NCBI GenBank assembly: GCA_944383765.1
Contig: CALWQT010000003.1
Span: 119,627-183,626, forward strand
From: an uncultured Lachnospiraceae bacterium
Lineage (GTDB): Bacteria > Bacillota > Clostridia > Lachnospirales > Lachnospiraceae
Length of the DNA: 64,000 nt
Direction: 5' to 3'
Shown: in pieces, positions 33,324 through 43,500 of the stretch
Layout: each line of letters starts with the position of its first letter
How positions within the stretch are numbered: the stretch's first letter is position 1
Notes under the pieces: generated by a model
What the model saw: only the letters and a program-made list of their open reading frames with translations
The model's database searches: none
Told to the model about the DNA's origin: nothing
Position numbers and translations under genes: made by a program

Positions 33324-34544
33324 TTGCAAAAAAGGCAGAAAACACCAGCCGAATTGCTGCGCAGATGCAGAATACCTGTAAGTAATGAGGTGAAAAATCA
33401 CAGCGAACAGGAAACTCCTGCAGTGGCACTGGTGGACTCTGTGCTGGAAGAGGCTATCTCCATGAGGGCCAGTGATATTCATCTGGAACCGATGAAAGAC
33501 AGGGTAAGAATACGGTACCGTATTGACGGGAGTCTGACAGAATACAGGCGGTGTGGACTGGAGTTGTTCCCGGCAATTGCGGCCAGGATCAAGATTATTT
33601 CCGGTATGGATATTTCGGAAAGAAGACTGCCTCAGGATGGCCGTATGTCTGCAGTAGTAAAGGGAAAAGAATATAGTATCCGGGTATCTTCCATGCCGAC
33701 AGTACGCGGAGAGAAACTGGTCATGCGGTTTGTAGGGCAGGAAAGGCTTATGAGGAATAAAGAAGAACTGGGAATGGGCCGCAGAGAGATAGGCCTGTTA
33801 AATGAATTGCTGTCCCATCCTTGCGGTCTTGTTCTGGTCACAGGTCCGACGGGCTGCGGAAAATCCACTACATTGTATACTGCCCTTGGAGAACTGAACA
33901 GTAGAAATCTGAATATTATGACCGTGGAAGATCCGGTGGAGGCTGAAATAGAAGGAGTGAATCAGGTACAGATCAATCCTAAGATTAAAATGGGATTTGC
34001 CGGAATACTCCGGTCTATTTTAAGGCAGGATCCGGATGTGATCATGATAGGAGAAATCCGTGATGAAGAGACTGCTCAGATTGCGGTACAGGCGGCACTG
34101 ACCGGCCATCTGGTATTGAGTACTCTTCATACAGGAGATACGGCAGGCAGCATTTCACGTATGCTGAATATGGGTGTGAAACCGTATTTGCTGGCTGATG
34201 CTTTAACAGGTGTGGTGGCACAGAGACTGTGCAGGAAGCTATGCAGCTGTAAGAAAATGAGGGAAGAAGTGTTAAGCCCAGGGAACAGCAGACAGGTCTG
34301 GGAGCCGGTAGGATGTGAGAAGTGTGGAAACACGGGTTATTATGACAGGACTGGTGTATATGAAGTCATGAAGGTATCCAGGCAGATACGGGAACTGATT
34401 GGAAAAGGTGTTCCGGCTGCTTTGATCAAAGAAGAAGCTGTGAAGGAAGGACTGGTAACGTTGCGGGAGAGTGCTGAGAAACTGGTGGAAGCCGGGGTTA
34501 CTTCTGTGGAAGAGATGCACAAGATAGGATGGGAGGATTTATGA
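33324..34544 (+). CDS. GspE/PilB-type assembly ATPase
   Basis: A 406-residue secretion ATPase that powers extension of a pilus or pseudopilus. Domains: a short N-terminal part, the N2 region with ASDIHLEPMKDRVRIRYRIDG, then the motor with Walker A GPTGCGKSTTLYTALGE (about 173), Asp box VEDPVE, Walker B DPDVIMIGEIRDEETA and the His box TGHLVLSTLHTGDT. A zinc motif (CRKLCSC and CEKCGNTGY) sits in the C-terminal third, as in GspE and PilB. It lacks the long N1 domains of Gram-negative types. The start is TTG 33324 behind AAGGAGCGTGTAAAGA. Its stop overlaps the next gene by 4 bases. Confidence 0.93.
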   Translation: MQKRQKTPAELLRRCRIPVSNEVKNHSEQETPAVALVDSVLEEAISMRASDIHLEPMKDRVRIRYRIDGSLTEYRRCGLELFPAIAARIKIISGMDISERRLPQDGRMSAVVKGKEYSIRVSSMPTVRGEKLVMRFVGQERLMRNKEELGMGRREIGLLNELLSHPCGLVLVTGPTGCGKSTTLYTALGELNSRNLNIMTVEDPVEAEIEGVNQVQINPKIKMGFAGILRSILRQDPDVIMIGEIRDEETAQIAVQAALTGHLVLSTLHTGDTAGSISRMLNMGVKPYLLADALTGVVAQRLCRKLCSCKKMREEVLSPGNSRQVWEPVGCEKCGNTGYYDRTGVYEVMKVSRQIRELIGKGVPAALIKEEAVKEGLVTLRESAEKLVEAGVTSVEEMHKIGWEDL

Positions 34545-35581
34545 CAGGAAATCGGGATATGGAGATATTCTGCAGGCAGATGGGGACACTGTTGAAGTCT
34601 GGAGTAAATCTTTCTAAAGCGTTTGATATTCTGGTAGAACAGACAGAAGGCAGGAACATGAAGAAAACAGTGGCCAGGCTGAGGTCGGCGGTAAAAAATG
34701 GAGACAGCCTGTCAGAAGGAATGAGAAAAGATGCCAGCCGGTTTCCGGATATAGCTATTCACATGGTCAGGGCAGGTGAGGAGGCCGGGTGTCTGGATGT
34801 AGCTTTTCTGAAATTGGCAGCATATTTTCACAAACGGGAACAGATGCGGGGAAGTATTCAAAAGACAATGATATATCCGGTTATTCTATTGACAGCCTGC
34901 GTTGGCATTGTGATTGCAATGGTGGCGTGGGTTGTTCCTATGTATACGGAAATTTTTGAAAGTCTTGGTACGGAGATGCCTCCTATGACGGCGGCAATGC
35001 TGAAAATAAGTGATTTTCTCAGGCAGTATGGCTGCCTGATCGGGGGGATTCTGGCAGGGGCTGCGGTTAGTGTCTGTTATTGGAACAGGCGGGATTCCGG
35101 AAAATTTCTGCGTTCTTTCCTGATGTTAAAGGTACCTGGTATAAAAGGAATCAGTGTTCGATACAGCTGTATTCAGTTTTGTGGAAATCTGTCCATGCTG
35201 TTGGCGGCAGGAGAACCATTGCTGGAAGCCATCAGGATTTTGTCTGATACGATGGATAATTATGTTTATCGGCTGATTTTGGCAGAGGGTGTACAGAAAG
35301 TGAGGGAAGGGAGCATGCTGTCAGAAGTTCTCCGGGACAGCAGATATTTTCTGCCGGTGGTGTGGCACATGGCAGGAATTGGTGAGGAGACGGGTAAGTT
35401 GGAGGAGATGCTGGACTCTGCTGCAGATTATTGTGAAGATGAAGCAGAAATGATGGTCAAAAAGCTAGGGGCAGCTGCAGAACCGATGGTGGTACTTGTG
35501 ATGGCAGTTGTAGTGGCGATCGTGATAGGAGCGATCTACAGTCCGGTATTAAGGGTGTATGACAGTATCTCTATATTTTAG
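34541..35581 (+). CDS. GspF/PilC-type inner-membrane platform protein
   Basis: A 346-residue polytopic platform protein with two GspF repeats. Repeat 1 begins FCRQMGTLLKSGVNLSKAFDIL and has ALKNGDSLSEGM-like sequence (AVKNGDSLSEGM); repeat 2 begins FCGNLSMLLAAGEPLLEAIRIL and has VREGSMLSEVL. Three transmembrane helices fall near 110-135, 165-185 and 315-340. The ATG at 34541 overlaps the ATPase stop (ATGA), so the two are translationally coupled, and GGGAGG lies just ahead. The partner of the ATPase in moving pilin subunits. Confidence 0.92.
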   Translation: MTGNRDMEIFCRQMGTLLKSGVNLSKAFDILVEQTEGRNMKKTVARLRSAVKNGDSLSEGMRKDASRFPDIAIHMVRAGEEAGCLDVAFLKLAAYFHKREQMRGSIQKTMIYPVILLTACVGIVIAMVAWVVPMYTEIFESLGTEMPPMTAAMLKISDFLRQYGCLIGGILAGAAVSVCYWNRRDSGKFLRSFLMLKVPGIKGISVRYSCIQFCGNLSMLLAAGEPLLEAIRILSDTMDNYVYRLILAEGVQKVREGSMLSEVLRDSRYFLPVVWHMAGIGEETGKLEEMLDSAADYCEDEAEMMVKKLGAAAEPMVVLVMAVVVAIVIGAIYSPVLRVYDSISIF

Positions 35582-35595
35582 AAAGGGAGGATTTT

Positions 35596-36090
35596 ATGAA
35601 GATACGAAAGAGAAATGATGGATTTTCCTTGATGGAGATGATTGTTGCAGTGGCGATCATGGCTGTACTGGGTGGTATTTTAATGCCTCAGATAACGCAA
35701 TATATCGAAACTTCAAAAGTGGTGAAAGATAAACAGACGATAGAGAATGTTTATATGGCTGTCAGTGCTGCTCTGGTAAGCGGAACAGCTGTAGGAGATG
35801 AGGAATCTCTTGGCTTGAGTGGGAATCAGAAGGAAGGTGCCGTGATGAGCCTGGAAGAACTGGCTGTCAATGACGGGGAGTTTGCCAAACAGCTGAAACT
35901 GCTTTTGGGGGACAGCATGGGAGAGATTACCCTGGATTCAGGACGGGCATCGGAACATGGAGCGGGGAAGATTTATGTCTATGTGGGAGAAGATATGAGA
36001 GCCGGCGTGTACTGGGGAACAGATTCCGGTTCCGGACAGAAGGGTTTTACGGCAGGAGAACTTCCTGAGGGAGTGAACTTATATGATTGA
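35596..36090 (+). CDS. Major prepilin (GspG/type IVa-like)
   Basis: A 164-residue pilin precursor. After a short basic leader MKIRKRNDG the cleavage site is G/F, and the mature protein starts FSLMEMIVAVAIMAVLGGIL with Glu at +5, the classic type III signal. The remainder is a soluble head with no obvious cysteine pair; calcium-binding GspG motifs cannot be identified. The gene follows AAAGGGAGGATTTT and overlaps the prepilin peptidase by eight bases. Being first and closest to GspG in shape it is probably the main subunit of the fibre. Confidence 0.88.
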   Translation: MKIRKRNDGFSLMEMIVAVAIMAVLGGILMPQITQYIETSKVVKDKQTIENVYMAVSAALVSGTAVGDEESLGLSGNQKEGAVMSLEELAVNDGEFAKQLKLLLGDSMGEITLDSGRASEHGAGKIYVYVGEDMRAGVYWGTDSGSGQKGFTAGELPEGVNLYD

Positions 36091-36556
36091 GACAGTATGC
36101 TCTATGCTGGCAGTGCCAGCTTTTTTGCTGATGGGAGCAGAAGATTGGAAAACGTTTCGGATTCGGGACAGATATAGTCTGTTTGTCGCTTTTCTGGGAC
36201 TGGTGCATGCCCTTTGGGCAGGAATATGGGGTGGAGTAGGAGAAATAGTCCCGTATCTGGCCGGGGCTTTCCTGGTGAGCGGACCTCTTTATGCGTTATT
36301 TGTGGTCAGTGAAGGCAGAGCCATAGGAGGCGGAGATGTGAAAATGACAGCTGCGGCCGGGTTTCTGCTTGGCTGGCAGAAAATGCTTCTGGGATTTTCA
36401 GTTGCCTGCATTCTGGGATCCGTGATCCACGGAATCCGCATGAAATGGACGGGTTGCGGGAAAAGACTGGCATTTGGTCCCTATCTGGCGGCAGGAATCA
36501 TATTTGCAATGACGATGGGAAACAGGGTGATCAACTGGTATGGGCAATTCTATTAG
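36083..36556 (+). CDS. Prepilin peptidase, A24 family, short form
   Basis: A 157-residue membrane aspartic protease of about five helices. The two catalytic aspartates are expected in GAEDWKTFRIRDRY (near 20) and in GGGDVKMTAAAGFLLG (GxGD motif, near 75). The C-terminal AFGPYLAAGIIFA is typical of the family. It has no N-terminal methyltransferase domain, as in TadV/CpaA-type enzymes, so the mature pilins may not be N-methylated. It is encoded among its pilin substrates, overlapping the genes before and after. Confidence 0.9.
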   Translation: MIETVCSMLAVPAFLLMGAEDWKTFRIRDRYSLFVAFLGLVHALWAGIWGGVGEIVPYLAGAFLVSGPLYALFVVSEGRAIGGGDVKMTAAAGFLLGWQKMLLGFSVACILGSVIHGIRMKWTGCGKRLAFGPYLAAGIIFAMTMGNRVINWYGQFY

Positions 36557-37313
36557 AGAAAACCAGCAAGGTGCAGCACTGATGGAGGTTTTGATGGCTG
36601 TTGCAGTACTTGCCGCTGCAGGGACAGTATCCATCAGGCTGCTTGGGATGAATGGAAGAGTATTGGCTAAGGCTGAGAAGGAAATGGAAATCCTCAATCT
36701 GGCAGAAGCATATATGGAACAGGCTAAGGGAAGTTCTGAAATGCGTGATGAGGAGCGTTACCGTTTCGATGATTATGAGATTGTTGTGGAACAGACCTGG
36801 GGAGAAACCAGGATGGTGCCTCAGTTTGATTCTGTCTATGCAAAAGAACATATGGTGTTTTCTTCCCTTGATCTGGAAACAGGGGAAGATGGAGAAAAGG
36901 AACTGCGTATTGTTCTCAGGACGGAAGGAGAAATGGTAGAAGCCAGGGCAGTCCGTGACCATGGGGAAGATATCCTCCGTACTGTTTCTCTTGCGGAAGA
37001 AAATGCCCTGTATTGCTTTTTACCGGAAATGGAAGAATATAACCATGTTACGATAGACAGCAGGGATTTCAGGAGAGGAACTCCTATGCCGGTATTCCTG
37101 ATCGGAGAAGAGGCGGAGGTGGTTCTGGAACCGGAAAATACGGACAGCATTGAGATATTTTCGGGTTTTGGGGATCATATTCCGGTGGAATATTGTGAGA
37201 AAACAGGTCTGCGTTATATTACGGTGACAGTCTGGGAAAATGGAGAGGCTGTGTGCAGACTTGATTCATCGTCAAGGAAGGGAGAGAGGATTGGTGACGG
37301 AGAAACATCGTGA
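36540..37313 (+). CDS. Minor prepilin, PilV/GspI-like
   Basis: A 257-residue minor pilin precursor. Leader MGNSIRENQQG, cut before AALMEVLMAVAVLAAAGTVS with Glu at +5. The head is large (about 220 residues) and acidic, with no cysteine pair recognisable as a disulphide loop. It overlaps the end of the peptidase gene by 17 bases. Fold and size suggest a minor, perhaps tip-proximal, subunit. Confidence 0.8.
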   Translation: MGNSIRENQQGAALMEVLMAVAVLAAAGTVSIRLLGMNGRVLAKAEKEMEILNLAEAYMEQAKGSSEMRDEERYRFDDYEIVVEQTWGETRMVPQFDSVYAKEHMVFSSLDLETGEDGEKELRIVLRTEGEMVEARAVRDHGEDILRTVSLAEENALYCFLPEMEEYNHVTIDSRDFRRGTPMPVFLIGEEAEVVLEPENTDSIEIFSGFGDHIPVEYCEKTGLRYITVTVWENGEAVCRLDSSSRKGERIGDGETS

Positions 37314-37902
37314 GGAAGGTTCCACCCTCCTGGCTGTGACGGGAATCGTAGCATTGGTAACAGTAGCAGCGCTGGCTGGTATGGCTGGAGCCGGAATTCC
37401 CATGAAAACAGTGAATATGGACAGACGGGAAATGTTGTGCTTTTATGAACTGGAAACAGGAATTGACGAGGTGTTAGAGGGATTGGAAGCGGAAACGGAG
37501 AGAGTTTGCGGGGATGCCTATCAGGAAACTCTAAGGCGGCTGGATACGGAATACCTGGACGGTGATGCTGCCAGAGAAGGATTTTTGGCAGAGACAGAAA
37601 TGCGGATCAAAGAACTGGGAGAAGGAGAGCCTGAAGAGTATTTTAAAACTTTTCTAACGATTCCTGACAGAGAAAATTTCAGTATGGAGTGGAAAGCAAT
37701 GGAAAGAGAAGAAAATGTGATCATTTTCAGGGAGAGTGGTTTTAGGCTGCAAGATACAGGAAAAGGGATTGAGGCGGAGGTCAGAGGGGATATTGTCATC
37801 AGTCTTCCGGATATTTCTTTTGGAGAGGATCAGGGTGATCGGGCAATGGATACGGATGCGGAGATACAGGTGAACCTGGATAGCTGGGAGAGAATGAGCT
37901 GA
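37294..37902 (+). CDS. Minor prepilin without Glu+5, GspK/PilX-like
   Basis: A 202-residue protein with leader VTEKHREEG followed by STLLAVTGIVALVTVAALAGMAG. Mature residue 5 is Ala, not Glu; lack of Glu5 is the hallmark of GspK, the pseudopilin that caps the tip and needs no contact with a neighbour above it. The start is GTG 37294 (TTG 37291 is an alternative) behind GGGAGAGAGGATT, overlapping the previous gene by 20 bases. The head has two GExEEYF-type acidic helices. GspK assignment is inference from position 5 and order. Confidence 0.65.
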   Translation: MTEKHREEGSTLLAVTGIVALVTVAALAGMAGAGIPMKTVNMDRREMLCFYELETGIDEVLEGLEAETERVCGDAYQETLRRLDTEYLDGDAAREGFLAETEMRIKELGEGEPEEYFKTFLTIPDRENFSMEWKAMEREENVIIFRESGFRLQDTGKGIEAEVRGDIVISLPDISFGEDQGDRAMDTDAEIQVNLDSWERMS

Positions 37903-38367
37903 ATGAAGTGGAACGATGAGCGCGGAGAAAGCCTGTTGGAGGTATTAGCAGGGGTGGCCTTGGCTGTTCTGGTAAGCCTGATGGTCATCAGACTTATAGA
38001 TATGGCTGTGAAAGTGGAAGGAAGACAAAGAGAGCAGACGGCAGTCATGGCGGAAGGGCGTAATGTAAAGGAGATTCTGATCAGGACGATCCAGTCTTCC
38101 GGTTATGTTGAAATAGAAGAAAACTCGGAAGCCACTTTTCTGTATACGGAACAGGAAGTCTTTCACTATGATAAAGAAGAGGGAATTCTTTCCTGGAGAG
38201 ATGGCGCAGAGCTGGCTTCCGGTATCCATGACCTGACATTTGCTGAGGAAAACGGGGTGATATGGCTGGAACTTCTGTTTGAGTATTCCAAGGGTCAATA
38301 TTATACTATCAGAGGAGCGGCGTATCCAAGAAATGGAAGAAAGGGGACAAGCTTGCTCCTGGAATGA
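37903..38367 (+). CDS. Minor prepilin, GspJ/PilW-like
   Basis: A 154-residue minor pilin precursor. Leader MKWNDERG is cut before ESLLEVLAGVALAVLVSLMV, with Glu at +5. The head contains YDKEEGILSWRDGAELASGIHDLTF, a beta pattern often seen in GspJ/PilW proteins. It begins at the base after the stop of the preceding gene and ends the operon. Confidence 0.8.
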   Translation: MKWNDERGESLLEVLAGVALAVLVSLMVIRLIDMAVKVEGRQREQTAVMAEGRNVKEILIRTIQSSGYVEIEENSEATFLYTEQEVFHYDKEEGILSWRDGAELASGIHDLTFAEENGVIWLELLFEYSKGQYYTIRGAAYPRNGRKGTSLLLE

Positions 38368-38413
38368 ACTTATGATATGATATAGGCGGTAAATCAGACA
38401 GGAGGTGCCTGTG

Positions 38414-39916
38414 ATGGAAGAAATGATTTCTGCTGTAATGGAATCCTGGCAATGGCTGATGTCTCATATCATTCTGATCAATCTGTTGTTGTCTGTTGTG
38501 ATCGTATTTTTCCAGCGGCGGGACCCGAAGGCAGTATGGACCTGGTTGCTGGCATTGTATTTTGTACCTGTTTTTGGATTTTTGTTTTATCTTCTGCTCT
38601 GCCAGGATTTTCATAAGAGCAAAATGTTCCGGGTAAAAGAAGTGGAAGATAAACTGAGGATTTCGGCACGAAGCCAGGAAAATTATCTGAAACGCCATGA
38701 AATGACGCTGGAAGAACTTATGGAGAGAGATTATAAAGATCTGGTAATCTATAATCTGGAGACTTCCGGGTCTGTGCTGACTCTGAATAATAGTGTGGAT
38801 ATTTTTACGGATGGGGAAGAAAAATTTGCAGACTTAAGGCGTGAAATGGAGAAGGCGGAACGTTTTATCCATATCCAGTATTATATCATTAAGAATGATG
38901 AATTGTTTGATTCTATCATTCCGATCCTTCTGAAAAAGGTAAAGGAAGGCGTGGAAGTGCGCATTCTTTATGACGGCATGGGAGGTCGTTTTATGCCGAA
39001 AAAGACCTGGGAGATGCTGGAGACGGCTGGAATAAAAGTAGGGGAATTTTTTCCTGCAACTCTGGGACGTATCAATCTGCGCGTTAATTACCGGAATCAC
39101 AGAAAAATTGTAGTGATAGATGGAAAAATAGGTTATGTAGGCGGCTTTAATATTGGTAAGGAGTATATCGGTAAAGATCCCAAGTTTGGATACTGGCGTG
39201 ATACCCATTTAAAACTGAAGGGAGATGCTGTCATCAGCCTGCAGGTGAGATTTGCCCTGGACTGGAATTATGCCTATAAAGAGAATCTGTTTAAATCGTC
39301 GGAATATTTTGAGGTATCCCATTGGGCCAATGAAGAACGGACCAAAGTGATGGAGGGAAGACGCCAGCCGTTGGGAATTCAGATTATTGCCAGCGGCCCG
39401 GATATGAGGGACAGGCAGATACGGAATAATTATATTGAATTGTTCCAGAAAGCAAGAGATCATATTTATATCCAGACTCCTTATTTTGTGCCTGACGACG
39501 CAGTACTTTCTGCCCTGGAAGTAGCAGCCAAATCAGGGGTTGATGTCCGGCTGATGATTCCCTGTAAACCGGATCACCCTTTTGTATACTGGGCTACTTA
39601 TTCTTATGTAGGAGATTTATTAGGGGCCGGGGCCAGATGTTACACCTATGATAATGGATTTCTCCATGCAAAAGGCGTGATGACGGATGGACGTGTATCC
39701 AGTTATGGAACGGCCAATATGGATATCCGGAGCTTTGAGCTGAACTTTGAGGTCAATGCGGTGATTTATGACGAAGATACCACGGAGCGGCTGGAATCTG
39801 CCTTTATTATGGATCTGGAACACTGCCATGAAATCACTATGGAAGAATACAGGCAGCGGTCTCTGGTTATACGGGTGAAGGAACAGTGCAGCAGGCTGCT
39901 GTCTCCGCTGCTCTGA
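38414..39916 (+). CDS. cls: Cardiolipin synthase (phospholipase D family)
   Basis: A 500-residue membrane enzyme that makes cardiolipin from two phosphatidylglycerols. Two N-terminal helices (about 15-60) precede two HKD domains: HRKIVVIDGKIGYVGGFNIG in the first half and HAKGVMTDGRVSSYGTANMD in the second, both with the catalytic His/Lys/Asp. ATG 38414 (9 bases after AGGAGG) is chosen; GTG 38411 or 38405 are possible. It is independent of the pilin operon, with a TATGAT-type box upstream, and precedes pth by 26 bases. Confidence 0.93.
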   Translation: MEEMISAVMESWQWLMSHIILINLLLSVVIVFFQRRDPKAVWTWLLALYFVPVFGFLFYLLLCQDFHKSKMFRVKEVEDKLRISARSQENYLKRHEMTLEELMERDYKDLVIYNLETSGSVLTLNNSVDIFTDGEEKFADLRREMEKAERFIHIQYYIIKNDELFDSIIPILLKKVKEGVEVRILYDGMGGRFMPKKTWEMLETAGIKVGEFFPATLGRINLRVNYRNHRKIVVIDGKIGYVGGFNIGKEYIGKDPKFGYWRDTHLKLKGDAVISLQVRFALDWNYAYKENLFKSSEYFEVSHWANEERTKVMEGRRQPLGIQIIASGPDMRDRQIRNNYIELFQKARDHIYIQTPYFVPDDAVLSALEVAAKSGVDVRLMIPCKPDHPFVYWATYSYVGDLLGAGARCYTYDNGFLHAKGVMTDGRVSSYGTANMDIRSFELNFEVNAVIYDEDTTERLESAFIMDLEHCHEITMEEYRQRSLVIRVKEQCSRLLSPLL

Positions 39917-39942
39917 AGATCAGATAAGGAGGATAAGATAAT

Positions 39943-40509
39943 ATGTATTTGATCGCAGGACTTGGGAATCCTGGAAAAGAATATGAGAAAACCCGTCACA
40001 ATGCAGGGTTTGGGGCCATAGATGCTCTGGCAGAAAAACTGGGCATTTCGGTGGAGGAGAAGAAATATAAAGGATTGTTTGGAAAGGGCAGGATAGGAGC
40101 GGAACCGGTTATCCTGCTGAAGCCCCAGACGTATATGAATCTTAGCGGAGAGAGTGTGAGGGCAGCTGCGGATTTCTATAAAATTGATCCGGAACATATG
40201 ATAGTGATATATGATGATATTGACCTGGAAGTGGGACGGCTTCGGCTCAGGGCGAAAGGAAGCGCAGGCGGGCATAATGGGATTAAAAATATTATTGCCC
40301 ATATGGGAACCCAGGAATTTCCAAGAGTCCGGATCGGGGTTGGAGCAAAACCGGACAGAATGGACCTGGCTGACTATGTACTGGGAAGGTTTTCCCAGGT
40401 GGAGCAGAGCCAGATGGAAGATGGGTACAAAGAAGCTGCAGAAGCTGCGGCGGCCATTGTGGAGGAAGGAATCGAAGCGGCCATGAACCGGTTTAACAGA
40501 AAGAAGTAA
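39943..40509 (+). CDS. pth: Peptidyl-tRNA hydrolase
   Basis: A 188-residue enzyme that recycles peptidyl-tRNA. LIAGLGNPGKEYEKTRHNAGF contains the catalytic His, KPQTYMNLSGESV the Asn and YDDIDLEVGRLRLRAKGSAGGHNGIK the catalytic Asp and substrate loop. Start behind TAAGGAGGATAAGATAAT. The pth-mfd order is conserved in Firmicutes and the two are 11 bases apart. Confidence 0.97.
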   Translation: MYLIAGLGNPGKEYEKTRHNAGFGAIDALAEKLGISVEEKKYKGLFGKGRIGAEPVILLKPQTYMNLSGESVRAAADFYKIDPEHMIVIYDDIDLEVGRLRLRAKGSAGGHNGIKNIIAHMGTQEFPRVRIGVGAKPDRMDLADYVLGRFSQVEQSQMEDGYKEAAEAAAAIVEEGIEAAMNRFNRKK

Positions 40510-40520
40510 CAGGAGAAGGA

Positions 40521-43500
40521 ATGAGCAGCGTATTTGAAAATCCATTATGGGAACTGAAAGAGTTTGAGAGTCTGAATGAAGCGATAGGAGCTGGAAATGG
40601 GCCGGTACAGGTAAGCGGCTGCATGGATTCCCAGAAAGTACATCTTATGTACGAAACGGCAAAGCAGAAACCGTGGAGACTGGTGGTGACTTATGACGGA
40701 AACCGGGCCCAGGAAATCTATGATGATTTCCGGTATTTTGAACCCAATACCTGGCTCTATCCGGCCAAAGACCTTTTGTTTTACAGTGCGGATATCCATG
40801 GAAACCTGATGGTGAAACAGCGTCTCCAGGTGATCAGGCATCTGATGGAAGACCAGGGCGGGGTGATCGTGACTACTCTGGACGGGCTTATGGACCATCT
40901 GCTTTCCTTGGAAGTGCTGAGTGCCCAGGCTGTGACCATTGAAAATGGCCAGGAACTTGACCTGGAACAGTGGCAGAAAAGGCTGGTAGCCCTGGGGTAT
41001 GAGAGAATGGCCCAGGTAGACGGTATGGGGCAGTTTTCCATCAGGGGCGGAATCATGGATATTTTTCCTCTGACAGAGGAGATGCCGGTGAGGATCGAGC
41101 TGTGGGATACGGAGGTAGATTCTATCCGTACGTTTGATATGGAGAGCCAGAGGTCCGTGGAACAGCTGGACCAGGTGACGATCTATCCGGCTGTGGAAAT
41201 GATGTTACCCAGTGAAACCGTTGCAAAAGGGATTGAAAAAATCAAAAAAGAAGAGAAAAAATATGAAAAGGCCCTTAGAGACCAGATGAAAACAGAAGAA
41301 GCCCATCGGATCAAAACGATTGTGGGAGAAGTGGTGGAAGGGCTTCTGGAAGGAGGCCATACTCATGGACTGGATAGTTTTATCCAGTATTTTTATGACG
41401 ATACGGTTTCTTTTCTAGATTATTTTTCATCAGCAGATACGGTGATCTATCTGGATGAACCGGCCCGGCTTCAGGAAAAAGGCCAGGCGGTAGAGGTGGA
41501 ATTCCGGGAAAGCATGGGGCACCGTTTGGAAAAAGGATATCTTCTTCCCGGACAGACAGATCTGTTGTATGGGGTAAAAGAAACGTTGGCCAGATGCCAG
41601 ACAGACCATACCGTATATCTGACAGGGCTGGGACAAAAAATCTCCGGAGTGCAGGTAAAGGAAAAGTATCATTTTGATGCCAGAAATATCAATTCTTATC
41701 AGAATAGTTTTGAAGTGCTCATCAAAGATCTGAAGCGATGGAAAAAAGAGAAATATCGTGTGATCCTGCTTTCCGGGTCCAGGACCAGGGCCAGCAGGAT
41801 TGCAGGTGACCTGCGGGAATATGAACTTTCTGCCTTTTGCCCAGAGGACAGTACACGCCAGGTTCAGCCGGGAGAAATCCTGGTAACCTATGGAAATCTT
41901 CACAGAGGTTTTGAGTATCCTCTGATCAAATTTATCGTCCTGACGGAAGGAGATATGTTCGGGGCGGAAAAGAAAAAAAAGAAGAGGAAGAAGACTTCCT
42001 ATCAGGGGAAAAAGATACAGAGCTTTTCGGAGCTGTCCATAGGGGATTATGTAGTTCATGAAGACCATGGGCTGGGCATTTACCGGGGAATCGAAAAAAT
42101 AGAACGGGACAAGGTAGTCAAAGATTATATTAAGATCGAATATGGCGACGGCGGCAACCTGTATCTGCCGGCCACCAGGCTGGAAGGAATCCAGAAATAT
42201 GCGGGAGGCGATGCCAAAGCGCCTAAATTAAACAAACTGGGCGGTGAGCAGTGGAAGCGGACCAAGACAAAGGTAAAGGGGGCGGTCAAGGAGATCGCCA
42301 GGGACCTGGTAGAGCTTTATGCGGCCAGGCAGGAGACAGAAGGCTATCCCTGTGGGCCTGATACGGTGTGGCAGCGGGAGTTTGAAGAGATGTTCCCTTA
42401 TGAGGAGACGGAAGACCAGCTAGAAGCGATTGAGGCCACCAAGAAAGATATGGAAAGCCGCAGGATCATGGACCGCCTGATCTGTGGAGATGTGGGATAC
42501 GGTAAGACGGAAATCGCCCTGAGGGCAGCATTTAAGGCGGTGCAGGAAAGCCGTCAGGTGGTCTATCTGGTCCCCACAACGATCCTGGCCCAGCAGCACT
42601 ATAATACGTTTGTACAGCGAATGAAAGATTTTCCGGTGCGGGTAGACCTGATGTCCCGATTCCGGACGGCTGCTGAACAGAAAAAGACCATCGAAGACCT
42701 GAAAAAGGGAATGGTTGATGTGGTGATCGGTACCCATCGGGTATTGTCAAAGGATGTGGTATTTAAAAATCTGGGACTTCTGATCATTGATGAGGAACAG
42801 CGGTTTGGGGTGGCCCATAAAGAAAAAATAAAGAAAATGAAAGAAAATGTAGATGTGCTGACGCTGACGGCAACTCCCATCCCCAGGACGCTTCATATGA
42901 GTTTGATCGGAATCCGGGATATGAGCGTATTGGAAGAACCGCCTGTGGACCGGATGCCGATCCAGACTTATGTAATGGAATATAATGATGAGATGGTGAG
43001 AGAAGCGATCCAGAGGGAGATGGCAAGAGGCGGACAGGTATATTATGTATATAACCGGGTCAACGATATTGATGAAGTGGCCAATCATGTGGCGAAGCTG
43101 GTGCCGGAGGCGAATGTGGTATTTGCCCATGGCCAGATGCATGAGAGAGAGCTGGAAAAAATCATGCTGGATTTCGTAGATGGAGAGATAGACGTTCTGG
43201 TATCAACCACGATTATCGAAACCGGTCTGGATATTTCCAATGCCAATACCATGATCATTCATGATGCAGACCGGCTTGGCCTGTCCCAGCTTTACCAGCT
43301 GAGAGGACGTGTGGGAAGGTCCAGCCGTACGGCTTATGCATTTCTGATGTATAAGAGGGATAAGCTTTTGCGGGAAGAGGCGGAAAAACGCCTTCAGGCC
43401 ATACGGGAATTTACGGAATTGGGTTCCGGTATCAAGATAGCCATGAGAGATCTGGAAATACGGGGAGCCGGAAATATCCTGGGAGCCGAGCAGCACGGGC

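Noticed and set aside
24787..38367. comF and pseudopilus operon as a proven competence system
   Set aside because: comEA, comEC, comFA and dprA are not in the window; the link stays a guess and is not scored as a finding.
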